Counted from the first letter of the stretch, positions 16,301 to 24,266 are shown. The stretch: DNA of 64,000 nt from Pseudoalteromonas sp. GCY (GCF_016695175.1 NZ_CP068023.1:3053501-3117500); one strand, 5' to 3'. Program-made: numbers and translations. The notes: generated by a model not told the origin, from the letters alone.

Positions 16301-17154
16301 TTGGTGGTCGTGGCCTATCTGGTACAGGTCCAAAAGCAGGTGGTCCAAACTACCTACTTCGCCTTGTGAAAGAAAAAGCGTCACCAGACAACGTACAAAT
16401 GACAGATCTGACGCCTGATGAGCTAGAGATCCACCACTTCCCAGGTGCCGTTGAGCAAGTTGAAAAACTGATGCAAAACTCTAAGCGTGATGAGAAGATC
16501 TGGCGTCGTACTGCGCTTAATGACCGTGTTTCGGCAGTGCGTCAGCTACTTGCAAAAGTGGCAACAGTTGACATCATTGATGAGCTGGCGGATGATTTGT
16601 CATTAACGCTTTCTGATGCGCGTGCTCAGCTAAACCGCTTAGAAAAGCGTATGCGTACTTACACAACGCTACCAGGACCAACTGGTGAATCGAACACGCT
16701 GCACTTAGAAGCGCGTGGTTGTGTAGTGGTATATGCCGATAAGAGTACTTCGTTCAACTTCTGGGCGATTTCAATTATCACAGCACTTGCTGCAGGTAAC
16801 ACAGTGATCACGGTAGCCTCTGACTTATTCTATGAAGAAGCATTGGCGTTTAGAGATAAGTTTATCTCAACTGGCGTTGCTGAAGGCGTATTCCAAGTAG
16901 CGAAGCAAAACCAGCTACAAGCGATTTTGGCACACCCTCACCTTGCAGGTGCTGTTGTGGCTGCGCGCTCTTCACGCCTTGGTTACTTCTCACAGCAACT
17001 TGCAGAGCGTAAAGGTGCTATCCTGCCTGTGATCAGTGCAGAGTACTACGATACGCTTATCAATCGTCTTGTGACTGAGAAAACCATCAGTATCGACACC
17101 ACAGCTTCTGGTGGTAACACTTCACTGATGACGCTTGTTGAAGACGAAGAGTAA
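13351..17154 (+). CDS. putA: bifunctional proline dehydrogenase / L-glutamate gamma-semialdehyde dehydrogenase PutA
   Basis: 1267-aa membrane-associated enzyme that oxidises proline to glutamate: FAD-dependent PRODH domain (about residues 80-500; YDMLGEGART, LVKGAYWD, QFATHNA) and NAD-dependent P5C dehydrogenase (about 590-1040; ISPWNFPLAIF, FTGSTETG, ETGGQN with catalytic Glu, SAGQRCSALRV with catalytic Cys, FGGRGLSGTG). A third C-terminal region (about 1060-1267) resembles a second, non-catalytic ALDH-like domain, as in long PutAs. There is no N-terminal ribbon-helix-helix DNA-binding domain, so it is not a self-regulating PutA. An ATG at 13351 with AGGG is preferred over the TTG six bases upstream. 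Two hairpin terminators follow. Confidence 0.93.
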   Translation: MLYNGDLTTNCPIRQKIRDFYRIDENAVIDHILPLAEVGVTARSRAWERARQMVLNIRRDQDGQNGVDALLNEFSLSTEEGVVLMCLAEALLRVPDKATQESLIRDKLAKGDWSSHLGSSDSLFVNASSWGLLVTGKMVNYSDKNKEEQFGVLKRTIGRLGEPVIRKSVNYAMKIMGKQFVMGETIQDAIDRAADKEQKGYVYSYDMLGEGARTMKDADRYFQSYMTAIHAIGKAAKGRGPIKSPGISVKLSAIHPRYEFTHRDRVMDELVPKLKELAIAAKEYDIGFTVDAEEADRLDISLDVIEAVFSDDALGDWNGFGLAVQAYQKRAIFVVEWVAELARRVGRKLMVRLVKGAYWDTEIKTTQQDGLEHFPVFTRKATTDVSYKACAIKLLEARDVLFPQFATHNAYTAATILEVAKGDNKGFEFQRLHGMGESLYDQIVENEGIQCRVYAPVGQHEDLLAYLVRRLLENGANSSFVNAIVDTTKPVESLLPDPVETLQGLRNRYNTQIKLPIELYGDERPNSKGKDLTDINDLTPFKENLDNWFNEHLIDESQVPEGHLAVRNPANHKQVIGSVPLHDEAHMQSVLANADAAFESWSQTSVEERANLLRRTADILERHHDELVAICIKEAGKVTQDSIDEVREAVDFCRYYAARAEELSKDERFEARGVILCISPWNFPLAIFLGQVAAAIVTGNTVIAKPAEQTSMIALRCIELMHTVGLPEHVVQPVIARGSEVGKHIVPDERIQAVMFTGSTETGTLISQILAERNDIQVPLIAETGGQNCMIVDSTALPEQVVDDVISSGFQSAGQRCSALRVLFLQEDVADGIIEMIQGALKELHIGDPSLLSTDVGPVIDEKALTTLTKHVDYMKSNGKLLFEAKIPDNSENGAYFFAPRLYEISDLSVLKREVFGPVVHVIRFKADQLDNVIDQINGTGYGLTMGVHSRIEERCEYLAKMSRAGNVYVNRNMIGAIVGVQPFGGRGLSGTGPKAGGPNYLLRLVKEKASPDNVQMTDLTPDELEIHHFPGAVEQVEKLMQNSKRDEKIWRRTALNDRVSAVRQLLAKVATVDIIDELADDLSLTLSDARAQLNRLEKRMRTYTTLPGPTGESNTLHLEARGCVVVYADKSTSFNFWAISIITALAAGNTVITVASDLFYEEALAFRDKFISTGVAEGVFQVAKQNQLQAILAHPHLAGAVVAARSSRLGYFSQQLAERKGAILPVISAEYYDTLINRLVTEKTISIDTTASGGNTSLMTLVEDEE

Positions 17155-17165
17155 GAGAATATAAG

Positions 17166-17190
17166 TCGCTATGCTAGACATAGCGATTTT
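17166..17190 (+). terminator. terminator 1 of putA
   Basis: TCGCTATG (17166-17173), 5-base loop, CATAGCGA (17179-17186), then TTTT. Perfect 8-bp stem just after the putA stop codon. Confidence 0.8.
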
Positions 17191-17198
17191 ATTGAACG

Positions 17199-17227
17199 AA
17201 GCCAGCGTAAGCTGGCTTTAATTTTTT
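17199..17227. terminator. terminator 2 between putA and the convergent XRE gene
   Basis: AAGCCAGC-GTAA-GCTGGCTT followed by AATTTTTT on the plus strand. It overlaps the stop codon of the minus-strand XRE gene, so it may act on both transcripts. Confidence 0.8.
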
Positions 17228-17480
17228 ACGCAGCGCTTGATGTCCTTAATCCCACAATGACATTAACAATGTCCATTAAATAAACATCTTCAACCAAAGC
17301 AATCACATCATTCCATTTAGGGTTGTATTCGTTATTCTCCCAGCGCCTTAATGTTCGCTCCTCTATACCATAGCTTGCGGCTGATTCAGCTTGAGTAAAA
17401 CCACGACTTTTACGTGCAAATCTAAGTATGGCCGCACCAAGCGGCGCGCGTTCAGAAATTAAAGGTTGGCTCATTAACAT
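17226..17480 (-). CDS. XRE-family helix-turn-helix protein, about 84 aa
   Basis: Single-domain HTH protein: ILRFARKSRGFTQAESAASYGIEERTLRRWENNEYNPKW (about residues 18-56) is a Cro/CI-type helix-turn-helix, followed by a short hydrophobic helix. I take the ATG complementary to 17478-17480 because AAGGA lies nine bases before it; the ATG at 17489 directly abuts that box. The gene is divergent from the CI/S24 repressor gene at 17708 across a region with repeated TTACGCA motifs, an arrangement like a phage immunity switch, but there are no phage genes around it. Confidence 0.7.
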   Translation of the reverse strand: MLMSQPLISERAPLGAAILRFARKSRGFTQAESAASYGIEERTLRRWENNEYNPKWNDVIALVEDVYLMDIVNVIVGLRTSSAA

Positions 17481-17536
17481 CACACTCATTCCTTAAAAAA
17501 TTGCGCAAATATATGACGTTTAGAAAAATCACTTAT

Positions 17537-17660
17537 TTACGCACTCACTGACTAAATGCATTCACTGCGTAATTTAATTAAGATGATAGATCTATTTTTT
17601 ACGCACCACAACGAAAAAATGGATCTTTTTTGCGTCAAAAATGATTTTACTTCGCAAAAA
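17537..17660. promoter_or_regulatory. operator-like repeats between two phage-type regulators
   Basis: TTACGCA (about 17537) and TGCGTAA (about 17565) are inverted around a 20-base centre. TTTTTTACGCACC (about 17595) and TTTTTTGCGTCAAAAA (about 17626) form a second pair, and TTCGCAAAAAA lies at 17651. The spacing suits binding by one or both divergent HTH regulators. Confidence 0.5.
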
Positions 17661-17674
17661 ATAGCCCATATAAT
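17646..17674 (+). promoter_or_regulatory. predicted promoter of the CI/S24 gene
   Basis: TTTACT (17646-17651), 17-base spacer and TATAAT (17669-17674), 34 bases before the ATG at 17708, overlapping the operator-like repeats. Confidence 0.5.
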
Positions 17675-17707
17675 GACGCACACGTATCATTATTTAAGAG
17701 GCAACGC

Positions 17708-18391
17708 ATGGAACAAAGTCTCATGAGCCTAGCGGAGCGCGTAGAATATGCGATCAAGCCAGACAGTATTAGAGCTTTTGCGTTAAAAATTGATGTATCT
17801 GAAGGGACGCTGCGCAGAATATTAAAAGGGGAAGACCCAAAACTCAGTGTGATTGAACGCATTGCCAAACAGGCCAACGTAGATTTGATGTGGCTCGTTA
17901 CAGGGATCCCACTTGATTGCAAAACCGAATCACCAATCATCCAGCAAAGTATTACCTTGGAAGACTTCAATGAGGACTTTGTTGTTGTGCCTGGCTACCA
18001 TGTGTCTGTCAGCACGGGTTATGGTGCATTTAACCAAAGTGCCGAGGTTGCACGCTACCTTGCATTTAGAAAAAAGTGGATTGAATTTAAAAATCTAGAT
18101 AAGTCACAGCTGGTCGTGGTGTTTGCCAAAGGCGACTCTATGGAACCCACTATTCACAATAACAATACAATTTTAGTGGATTTATCGGATAAAAAGTTAA
18201 GCGAAGGCCTGATCTATGTTGTCCGCCTTGGTGAAGAGCTTTATGCCAAGCGCTTACAACAAAACTTCGATGGCTCAGTACGCTTGATTAGCGATAATAA
18301 AGAATACCGGGAACAAGTTGTGATGCCGAATGAATTGGAGCAGCTGGAAATTCTCGGTAAAGTGGTATGGATTGGTAAAGATCTAATTTAA
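17708..18391 (+). CDS. phage-repressor-like protein (XRE HTH plus S24 peptidase domain)
   Basis: 227-aa CI/LexA-type repressor. The N-terminal HTH covers about residues 15-60 (FALKIDVSEGTLRRILKGEDPKLSVIERIA). The C-terminal S24 fold has the serine in KGDSMEPT (about residue 141) and the lysine in YAKRLQQ (about 181), the dyad used for RecA-stimulated self-cleavage. A cleavage dipeptide of the Ala-Gly type is not obvious in the linker (VSVSTGYGAF near 100 is the likely region). No other phage genes are present, so it is an orphan, possibly SOS-responsive regulator of the divergent XRE gene or of distant genes. Six bases separate its stop from the LysE gene. Confidence 0.8.
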   Translation: MEQSLMSLAERVEYAIKPDSIRAFALKIDVSEGTLRRILKGEDPKLSVIERIAKQANVDLMWLVTGIPLDCKTESPIIQQSITLEDFNEDFVVVPGYHVSVSTGYGAFNQSAEVARYLAFRKKWIEFKNLDKSQLVVVFAKGDSMEPTIHNNNTILVDLSDKKLSEGLIYVVRLGEELYAKRLQQNFDGSVRLISDNKEYREQVVMPNELEQLEILGKVVWIGKDLI

Positions 18392-18396
18392 TAACG

Positions 18397-19032
18397 ATGC
18401 TAAATCTTGAATACTTATTCTCATTTTTAATCGCCAGCGCGGTAATTGCTGTGGCACCGGGTCCATCCAATGCGTTTTTAATGGCGCAGACCTTTACTAA
18501 TGGCCGCGTAGCTGGCATGCAAAGCGCATTAGGCTTTGCGCTCGGAGGGGTGATCCACACACTCTTTGCCGTTGTTGGCTTATCGGCACTCCTAAAAGCT
18601 TCAGAGACCGCCTATACCGCAGTGCAATATCTTGGCGCGGCTTACTTGGCATACCTAGGTGTGATGACTATCAAAGCGACGCTTGGGAAGGGGCAAATAG
18701 CTTGCGAGGAAAAACCACACGTGAGCACCAAAAAGCCTAAAAACGTGATGTTCCAAGCAATGATGACGGAAGTCTTAAATCCCAAAGTCGCCCTGTTTTT
18801 TATTGCTTTTATTCCTCAGTTTGTCGATAGTAGCTTGGCGACCTCGACAACGATGCAACTGGCCATGTTTGGCTTACTTTATCCTATTTTAGCTTTTCCC
18901 ATCGACTGCATGTATATCTACGGTGGTGATAAAATCGCAGGCTATTTTAGGCAGCATCCCGCAGCACCGGTGTGGATTGATCGTATTTCAGGCTTAATTT
19001 TTATCGCATTGGCAATCAATTTATTACTCTAA
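18397..19032 (+). CDS. LysE/RhtB family amino acid exporter
   Basis: 211-aa inner-membrane protein with about six hydrophobic helices. APGPSNAFLM near residue 20 is the conserved N-terminal motif of LysE/RhtB exporters, followed by GALGFALGGV-type and LGAAYLAYLG segments. The family exports amino acids such as lysine, homoserine or threonine; the substrate here is unknown. It follows the CI/S24 gene by five bases and probably shares its transcript; this pairing is unusual. Confidence 0.85.
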   Translation: MLNLEYLFSFLIASAVIAVAPGPSNAFLMAQTFTNGRVAGMQSALGFALGGVIHTLFAVVGLSALLKASETAYTAVQYLGAAYLAYLGVMTIKATLGKGQIACEEKPHVSTKKPKNVMFQAMMTEVLNPKVALFFIAFIPQFVDSSLATSTTMQLAMFGLLYPILAFPIDCMYIYGGDKIAGYFRQHPAAPVWIDRISGLIFIALAINLLL

Positions 19033-19073
19033 ACGGTTACTCTAAACAGTCACGCAAAATAGGAGCAGTACAC

Positions 19074-19532
19074 ATGCAAAAACGTTCACAGCCACTGCCA
19101 GCTAAAAAGCATATTGCTTTGGTTGCACACGATGGCATGAAACCAGCCCTACTTGAGTGGTGTCAGACTCATTTAGATAGCCTAAAACAGCACAAACTTT
19201 ACGCCACGGGCACAACGGGTAACCTAGTAGAAAAGCATACTGGTTTAGAGGTCACTAAGCTGTTTAGTGGCCCAATGGGTGGCGACCAGCAAATTGGTGC
19301 CAAAATCGCGGAGCAAGATGTTCATGTCTTGATTTTCTTTTGGGATCCGCTTGCGTCACAGCCTCACGATCCGGATGTAAAAGCACTGTTGAGACTCGCT
19401 GCTGTTTGGAATATTCCCGTCGCCTGTAATGAAGCGACAGCAGATTTACTGATGGCGTGCGATAAAATGAGTCAGCCAATCGCCAGACATTTACCTGATT
19501 ATGAGCAGTACCTTGCTAGTCGCTTAGATTGA
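19074..19532 (+). CDS. mgsA: methylglyoxal synthase
   Basis: 152-aa enzyme converting dihydroxyacetone phosphate to methylglyoxal and phosphate, a bypass that relieves sugar-phosphate stress. Signatures: IALVAHDGMKPALLEW near residue 13, ATGTTG near 45, SGPMGGDQQIG near 67, FFWDPLASQPHDPDVKAL near 92 (phosphate and catalytic Asp region) and WNIPVACNEATAD near 118. Length equals that of E. coli MgsA. A good AGGAG-type site precedes the ATG. A hairpin terminator follows. Confidence 0.93.
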   Translation: MQKRSQPLPAKKHIALVAHDGMKPALLEWCQTHLDSLKQHKLYATGTTGNLVEKHTGLEVTKLFSGPMGGDQQIGAKIAEQDVHVLIFFWDPLASQPHDPDVKALLRLAAVWNIPVACNEATADLLMACDKMSQPIARHLPDYEQYLASRLD

Positions 19533-19537
19533 TAAAT

Positions 19538-19568
19538 AGAAGCGGCTTGTGACCGCTTCTTTGATTTT
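19538..19568. terminator. bidirectional terminator between mgsA and the YegD gene
   Basis: AGAAGCGG (19538-19545), 7-base loop, CCGCTTCT (19553-19560), then TTGATTTT on the plus strand; the minus-strand side has ATTTATC. It separates two convergent genes. Confidence 0.8.
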
Positions 19569-19576
19569 GACTTCGA

Positions 19577-20935
19577 TTACTTAAATATTTTATCCGCCCA
19601 CTTAGTCAAGCCTGCAGTAACACTACCAAAGTTATCCCCGTTCACCATTTCAATATCACCAATTTGCTGTGCAAGCGTTGCCTTGAGTAACGGTGATTGC
19701 GCGCTACCGCCAGTCAGATAAATTACATCGGGTTTTGATCCCGCTTGATGAATGGCTTCTTTCGCAAGCATGCCCATCTGTTCTAAGTTCGACATGACCG
19801 ACTCGGCAAAATCTTGCTGCGTAAATTCAGAGGTTAACTGTGGCTCAATAAAGCCAAGATCGGCATTAAACTTTGCTTGCTCAGAGAGTGCTATCTTACC
19901 AAGTTCACCTTCACGAACCACTTGATGGGTAAGTTTGTTCTGTTGAATATGAAGTAAACGCGCCAGCTTTTGCGGCTCGGCGACATCTCGCAGCATGCTT
20001 TGCAATTCTCGCGCTAATTTATCGCTGTAGAAGTCTAGTTGAGACTGAATATCATTGATTTTACATGCCTGCCAATACAGTTGACTAGGCATCGGCAAAC
20101 CAGAACTCATATTAGAGCCTAGACCACATAACGGCATTAATTGGTGATAAGTAAGCGCAATATCTAAGTCGTTACCGCCGATACGTTTACCCGTATGCGC
20201 TAAAAAGTCTTGCTGGCGCTCTGTGTTATTGCGATAGCTTGGCCCCATTCGGACAAACGAACAATCGCTAGTACCACCGCCGATATCAACTACCAGCACA
20301 AGTTTATCTTGCTGAAGACGGCTTTCGTACTCAATCCCCGCTGCGAGTGGTTCGAAGAGAAAATCCACTTCCTTAAACCCAGCTCTTTTTGCAGCGGTGG
20401 TCAGAATATTAACCGCTTGTTGATTACTTTCTTCTCCACCAACGGATTGAAAATTAACAGGTCGACCAATCACTGTGTCGGTAATGGACTGTTGCAGCTG
20501 CGACTCAGCACGGCGCTTAATCTCCACCATCATCGCCGCTGCAATATCTTCAAAGAAGGCGATTTGTTGAGGTTTAAGCCCCACCGCTCCAAAGAAGGAC
20601 TTGGGTGATTTTACAAAAAAACCTTCTTCTGGAAATTCGATATACTCAGAAATTGCCGCTTGACCAAAAAAAACGCCCGCTTCATGTGCTTCTAAATCGA
20701 GATCGCGCTTAGCTTGCTGCGCTACCGTTAGCAGCCCTTGGCGAGACTGCGTATAGACTGGGTCTGGTTCACTCAGATGACGTTTAACAAATGCAGGAAT
20801 TAACGCATTGTGCATCGCATACATAGTCGAAGGCAGGTAATATTTATCTTGCTCGAGACGCAGTAAGTCCACTTCACCATTTTGCACAACGCCTATCGCA
20901 CAATTAGAACTTCCGTAATCAAACCCGACTTTCAT
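19577..20935 (-). CDS. yegD: Hsp70 family chaperone-like ATPase (YegD)
   Basis: 452-aa actin/Hsp70-fold ATPase lacking the usual substrate-binding domain. The phosphate 1 motif is GFDYGSSNCAIGVV near residue 4, the phosphate 2 motif LVVDIGGGTSDCSF near 215, and the adenosine motif VIYLTGGSAQSPLL near 407. Together with PVNFQSVGG near 155 these match the YegD subfamily. The chaperone role is known only by homology. Alone on its strand, converging with mgsA. Confidence 0.85.
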   Translation of the reverse strand: MKVGFDYGSSNCAIGVVQNGEVDLLRLEQDKYYLPSTMYAMHNALIPAFVKRHLSEPDPVYTQSRQGLLTVAQQAKRDLDLEAHEAGVFFGQAAISEYIEFPEEGFFVKSPKSFFGAVGLKPQQIAFFEDIAAAMMVEIKRRAESQLQQSITDTVIGRPVNFQSVGGEESNQQAVNILTTAAKRAGFKEVDFLFEPLAAGIEYESRLQQDKLVLVVDIGGGTSDCSFVRMGPSYRNNTERQQDFLAHTGKRIGGNDLDIALTYHQLMPLCGLGSNMSSGLPMPSQLYWQACKINDIQSQLDFYSDKLARELQSMLRDVAEPQKLARLLHIQQNKLTHQVVREGELGKIALSEQAKFNADLGFIEPQLTSEFTQQDFAESVMSNLEQMGMLAKEAIHQAGSKPDVIYLTGGSAQSPLLKATLAQQIGDIEMVNGDNFGSVTAGLTKWADKIFK

Positions 20936-21003
20936 TCTCTACCTCAAACTGCTGAAAAGTCGCGAAGTGTATCATGGTTGTCGTTATTGTCAGATGAATT
21001 TAT

Positions 21004-22023
21004 CTAGGTTCCTACATCCTTAATTGACTTGTCGTGGAAAGCATAGCGCACACTGTCAGATTGCTTGGCTTGATACATAGCGGAATCTGCCTGTTGGATC
21101 CCAGTCTCGACGTCGAGGTTATTAAATAGACTGACACCGATACTAATCCGACAACTTAGCTTATTGCCTTCAAAGAGATATGGTTTATCTACCTTGTTGA
21201 TTATTTGCTGGCAGATCCCAACCACATGAGATTCAGCTTGAGGCTGTTGTGGAGATAAGTGAGTGATTAAAATCACAAACTCATCACCTCCCCAACGGAT
21301 CACCACATCATCCTGGCGTACACTTGCACACAAACGCTGGGCAACCGCCTTGAGTAGCTGATCCCCCACATGGTGGCCATGCAAGTCATTTACTTTTTTA
21401 AAATCGTCAAGGTCCAAAAACAAGATTGCGCTGTAACTACCAAACTGTTGACCTACACGAAGTTGCTCCGTCAACCCATGCTGGAGAACATGACGATTCG
21501 GTAATTCGGTTAATTGGTCATGATACGCCAGCTTCTCGGCTTCAAGATACTCCAACTTACGGTCATTGATATCCCGAGATAACACGATAAAACGTGTTTC
21601 TGCATGATTATCGCTTGCAGTCATAACCTTACGAGCGATAGAGACCTCAAACCAACGCTCACCAACAGGTGTAGACAAGTGAATATGGCTACCATGTGAA
21701 TAGCCGTTAACTTTTGCTTCCTGTAATGCCTGCATCACTATTTTAGCGGCTTGCTCTGGCATCACTTCCGTCACCGTATGGCCAATCAATTGTTCTGCAG
21801 GCGCGACTAACAACTCAGGGCGGAGTATTCTGGCATCCCAGTGCCGTCCCTCTTCGTCCAGTTCAAACATCAAGTCCGGCATCGCACTTAATGTCGACGC
21901 CAATTCCTCATAGCTCGGTTGCGCCAAAGCTTGAGTGCGGGCCATACGACGCTCCTTAACCATGAGGCGTTGCAACATCCTGTTCCATAATTCTATAAAC
22001 TTGAACTTTGCAATTTGAAACAT
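21004..22023 (-). CDS. PAS and GGDEF domain diguanylate cyclase
   Basis: About 339 aa, without clear membrane spans. A PAS-type sensor (about residues 40-160, TLSAMPDLMFELDEEGRHW to FIVLSRDINDRKLEYLEAEKL) is followed by a full GGDEF domain (about 165-330: DQLTELPNRHVL, FLDLDDFKKVND, VIRWGGDEFVIL, SIGVSLF). All catalytic residues of c-di-GMP synthesis are present; an RxxD inhibitory site appears as RQDD before RWGGDEF. ATG at 22023 or GTG at 22035 could be the start; neither has a strong ribosome site. It is divergent from the SpoOM-like gene. Confidence 0.88.
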   Translation of the reverse strand: MFQIAKFKFIELWNRMLQRLMVKERRMARTQALAQPSYEELASTLSAMPDLMFELDEEGRHWDARILRPELLVAPAEQLIGHTVTEVMPEQAAKIVMQALQEAKVNGYSHGSHIHLSTPVGERWFEVSIARKVMTASDNHAETRFIVLSRDINDRKLEYLEAEKLAYHDQLTELPNRHVLQHGLTEQLRVGQQFGSYSAILFLDLDDFKKVNDLHGHHVGDQLLKAVAQRLCASVRQDDVVIRWGGDEFVILITHLSPQQPQAESHVVGICQQIINKVDKPYLFEGNKLSCRISIGVSLFNNLDVETGIQQADSAMYQAKQSDSVRYAFHDKSIKDVGT

Positions 22024-22151
22024 GCCAATGAACACAGCTCATCTACGGCTATCGTTATAAAAATAATATACCAATTTTATGAATAATAGCTAATTACCGA
22101 CTGCATCATAAAAAATATTTTCAAGTCATTGGCTTCGAAGGAGAAAAGCAA

Positions 22152-22179
22152 TTGACGAATGGATAATAATTCCTATAAT
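22152..22179 (+). promoter_or_regulatory. strong predicted sigma-70 promoter of the SpoOM-like gene
   Basis: TTGACG (22152-22157), 16-base spacer, TATAAT (22174-22179), about 54 bases before the start codon. The leader contains a short TTCCATGATGGAA hairpin. Confidence 0.7.
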
Positions 22180-22232
22180 CGACACGGCAGCGCTTTCCAT
22201 GATGGAAGGTCACAAGATATATAAGGATGACT

Positions 22233-23015
22233 ATGTCTTTTTTCAAAAAAGCCCTTGGCGCAGTCGGTATCGGTGCAGCAAAAGTAGATACCATCTTTGA
22301 GACCCATCACGCCTCCCCTGGCGAAGAAATTTCTGGAACGGTTAAAATCATCGGTGGCAAAGTTGCTCAAGAGATCAACAAAATAGATCTTAACGTAATG
22401 TGCAACTACACGATTGAAAAAGAAGACAGTGAAGGTGAAACAACGACCATCACTAAAAACCACACCCTTGCTAAATTTCAAATCAACGAACGATTTACTA
22501 TCGAACCCGGTGATGAAAAGCACATTCCATTCGCGCTTGACCTCGCTGAAGAAACCCCGCTTACTGTTGGACAATCCAAAACTTGGATCGCTACCAACCT
22601 TGATATTGATATGGCGCTTGACAAGTCAGATAGGGACTATTTACATATCGTACCTACCGAGCTACAACAGGCGGCTATCGATGCGATGGAAGCGCTTGGC
22701 TTTAAACTTTATGAATCAGACTGTGAAGGTATTGATGAAGTATCATTCTCACGCCTCCCATTCGTACAAGAACTAGAGTTTAAAACGGTCACAGGTGACT
22801 TCCATGGTCGCTTTGATGAGGTAGAAGTGGTTTTCTTTAATCGTGGTGAGCAACTCGAAATCATCTTTGAGATTGATCGCAAAGCGCGAGGCTTTAAAGG
22901 CTTCTTTGCGAAGGCGCTAGACCTTGATGAGTCAAAAGCCAGATTGTTGATAGATGAAGCAGATTTAGAAGACCTAGAAGATGCTATCTATGACATTCTA
23001 GAGGCGAATTGCTAA
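22233..23015 (+). CDS. SpoOM (Spo0M) family arrestin-like protein
   Basis: 260-aa cytoplasmic protein starting MSFFKKALGAVGIGAAKVDT, with the beta-sandwich segments of the SpoOM/arrestin-N family (SPGEEISGTVKIIGGKVAQEI near 30, FTIEPGDEKHIPFALDLAEETPLT near 95, TWIATNLDIDMALDKSDRDYL near 125). Bacillus Spo0M affects sporulation and cell shape; the role in Gram-negatives is unknown. ATG at 22233 has AAGGA at five bases; the ATG six bases earlier is too close to that box. It heads the envelope-stress island on the same strand, but a 289-bp gap and a hairpin separate it from the lipoprotein gene. Confidence 0.85.
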   Translation: MSFFKKALGAVGIGAAKVDTIFETHHASPGEEISGTVKIIGGKVAQEINKIDLNVMCNYTIEKEDSEGETTTITKNHTLAKFQINERFTIEPGDEKHIPFALDLAEETPLTVGQSKTWIATNLDIDMALDKSDRDYLHIVPTELQQAAIDAMEALGFKLYESDCEGIDEVSFSRLPFVQELEFKTVTGDFHGRFDEVEVVFFNRGEQLEIIFEIDRKARGFKGFFAKALDLDESKARLLIDEADLEDLEDAIYDILEANC

Positions 23016-23066
23016 GGTATATTAACCTTATAGTATTGATAGATTTATATTGATGCTTTGGTGATC

Positions 23067-23088
23067 GTTGCATTCATACGAATGCAAC
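23067..23088. terminator. hairpin after the SpoOM-like gene
   Basis: Perfect 9-bp stem GTTGCATTC / GAATGCAAC with a 4-base loop, 52 bases after the stop; only a weak T stretch follows. The rest of 23016-23304 holds no gene; TTGAGTT-GACTTA-AACTCAA at 23236-23255 is a 7-bp inverted repeat in the putative promoter region of the next gene. Confidence 0.55.
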
Positions 23089-23304
23089 TTCTATATGAAC
23101 AAACTCTATTATTATCCCAGTCCACCTAACGCTATGGTTTATGTTAATACAAATGTTAAGGTGTATAGGTAATAACTTTCTAGACTGATTTATTGTTACA
23201 ATTTAAGCCTCTTTAACATGCCGAGCACGGCACGTTTGAGTTGACTTAAACTCAATAAAACAGCACATTAAAACGAATGGTCAAGGTAGATTAGGTGACA
23301 ATGA

Positions 23305-24243
23305 ATGTCCAACTTTAGAATTTGGAAACTGGTTAGCCTACTGTGTGTTTTGAGCCTAATGCTGGGCTGCGAATCGAAAGAAGAACGTATCCAGCAAACC
23401 ATTACACATACACTTCAAGAAGCTTCAACAGCGATAAATACGCTGGGAACCGCCCTTGATAAAAAGCAGGTGAGAAATGCCAACCTTTTGACTGAGTATG
23501 GCAAAGTACTTAGTCAGCAAAAACCTCAGCTCAGCGAAATTGCGAAAATTATTTCCCAAGACGCAACAAGCAGTGGAACCTTATATCAGAGTCTATTGAC
23601 TCGTTATCAGTCCCTCAAGTCCCCCGCTCCAAGTATGAACAGCGACGACATTATCAACCAAGCAGTGTTGTTAAAAGAAGCAGCTTCCATCAGTTTGTTC
23701 AATGATGCGCTGACAGATCCAATCAATGTTTTAGCCGATATGTCGGATGGGAAGCTAGCGCGAGTCGGCGCAATCAGTCAGCAAGCGGAACAAACCGCAA
23801 ATGGTCAGACCGGTGTCGGTAACCAGCTTGTTGGTAATGCCAACTATGGCGAATGGCAGACTAACTCTAACGGCACTAGCTTTTGGATGTGGTACGGCAT
23901 GTATCGCATGCTTGGCGATATTGTTGGTGATGTTGAATATGGTCGCTGGAGTAAACACCGCAAATACAGTTACTACAGTGACTATGGTCGTCATAGATAC
24001 ACCAGTTATAAAAGCTACAAACGCCAAACTGAACTGGCCAAACGTACTCAACAATCGTATCAACGCCAAGGCAAACAGTTTACCAGTCCCTATGCCAAGA
24101 AAAAGTCTGGCGCGTCAGGGTTAAGCCGAAGTAGTAATACCCCATCAGCAGTAACTCGAAGCAGCTACTCTCGAACCTCAAGCTACGGCTCAGTTCGCAA
24201 TAGCTCAAGTAGAACCTCCCGTGGCGTAAGCCGGGGCAAATAG
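23305..24243 (+). CDS. hypothetical lipoprotein with a basic Ser/Tyr/Arg-rich tail
   Basis: 312 aa. The signal peptide ends in a lipobox (LMLGC, Cys at residue 22), so it should be a membrane-anchored lipoprotein. Residues 25-155 are helical and charged. A WMWYGMYRM segment near 190 is followed by a low-complexity tail (about 205-312) rich in Ser, Tyr, Arg and Lys with repeated SYxR/YKSYKR patterns, strongly basic. It is compatible with YgiB/YjfM-like companions of the E. coli yjf operon only in position, not in clear sequence. Twenty-three bases separate it from the DUF350 gene, so it is probably co-transcribed. Confidence 0.65.
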   Translation: MSNFRIWKLVSLLCVLSLMLGCESKEERIQQTITHTLQEASTAINTLGTALDKKQVRNANLLTEYGKVLSQQKPQLSEIAKIISQDATSSGTLYQSLLTRYQSLKSPAPSMNSDDIINQAVLLKEAASISLFNDALTDPINVLADMSDGKLARVGAISQQAEQTANGQTGVGNQLVGNANYGEWQTNSNGTSFWMWYGMYRMLGDIVGDVEYGRWSKHRKYSYYSDYGRHRYTSYKSYKRQTELAKRTQQSYQRQGKQFTSPYAKKKSGASGLSRSSNTPSAVTRSSYSRTSSYGSVRNSSSRTSRGVSRGK

Positions 24244-24266
24244 CGCATATATAGCGGAGTTAACAC

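Noticed and set aside
13345-17154. Antisense open frames inside putA (14525-14788, 14996-15181, 15420-15620) and many other reverse frames in core genes
   Set aside because: Codon-usage shadows without ribosome sites or recognisable domains.
17226-18391. Prophage
   Set aside because: Only regulator-type genes are present; no integrase, replication, structural or lysis genes nearby and no att-like repeats seen.
23236-23255. TTGAGTT-N6-AACTCAA as a specific operator
   Set aside because: Short arms, no second copy in the window and no divergent regulator; kept only as a note on the intergenic region.
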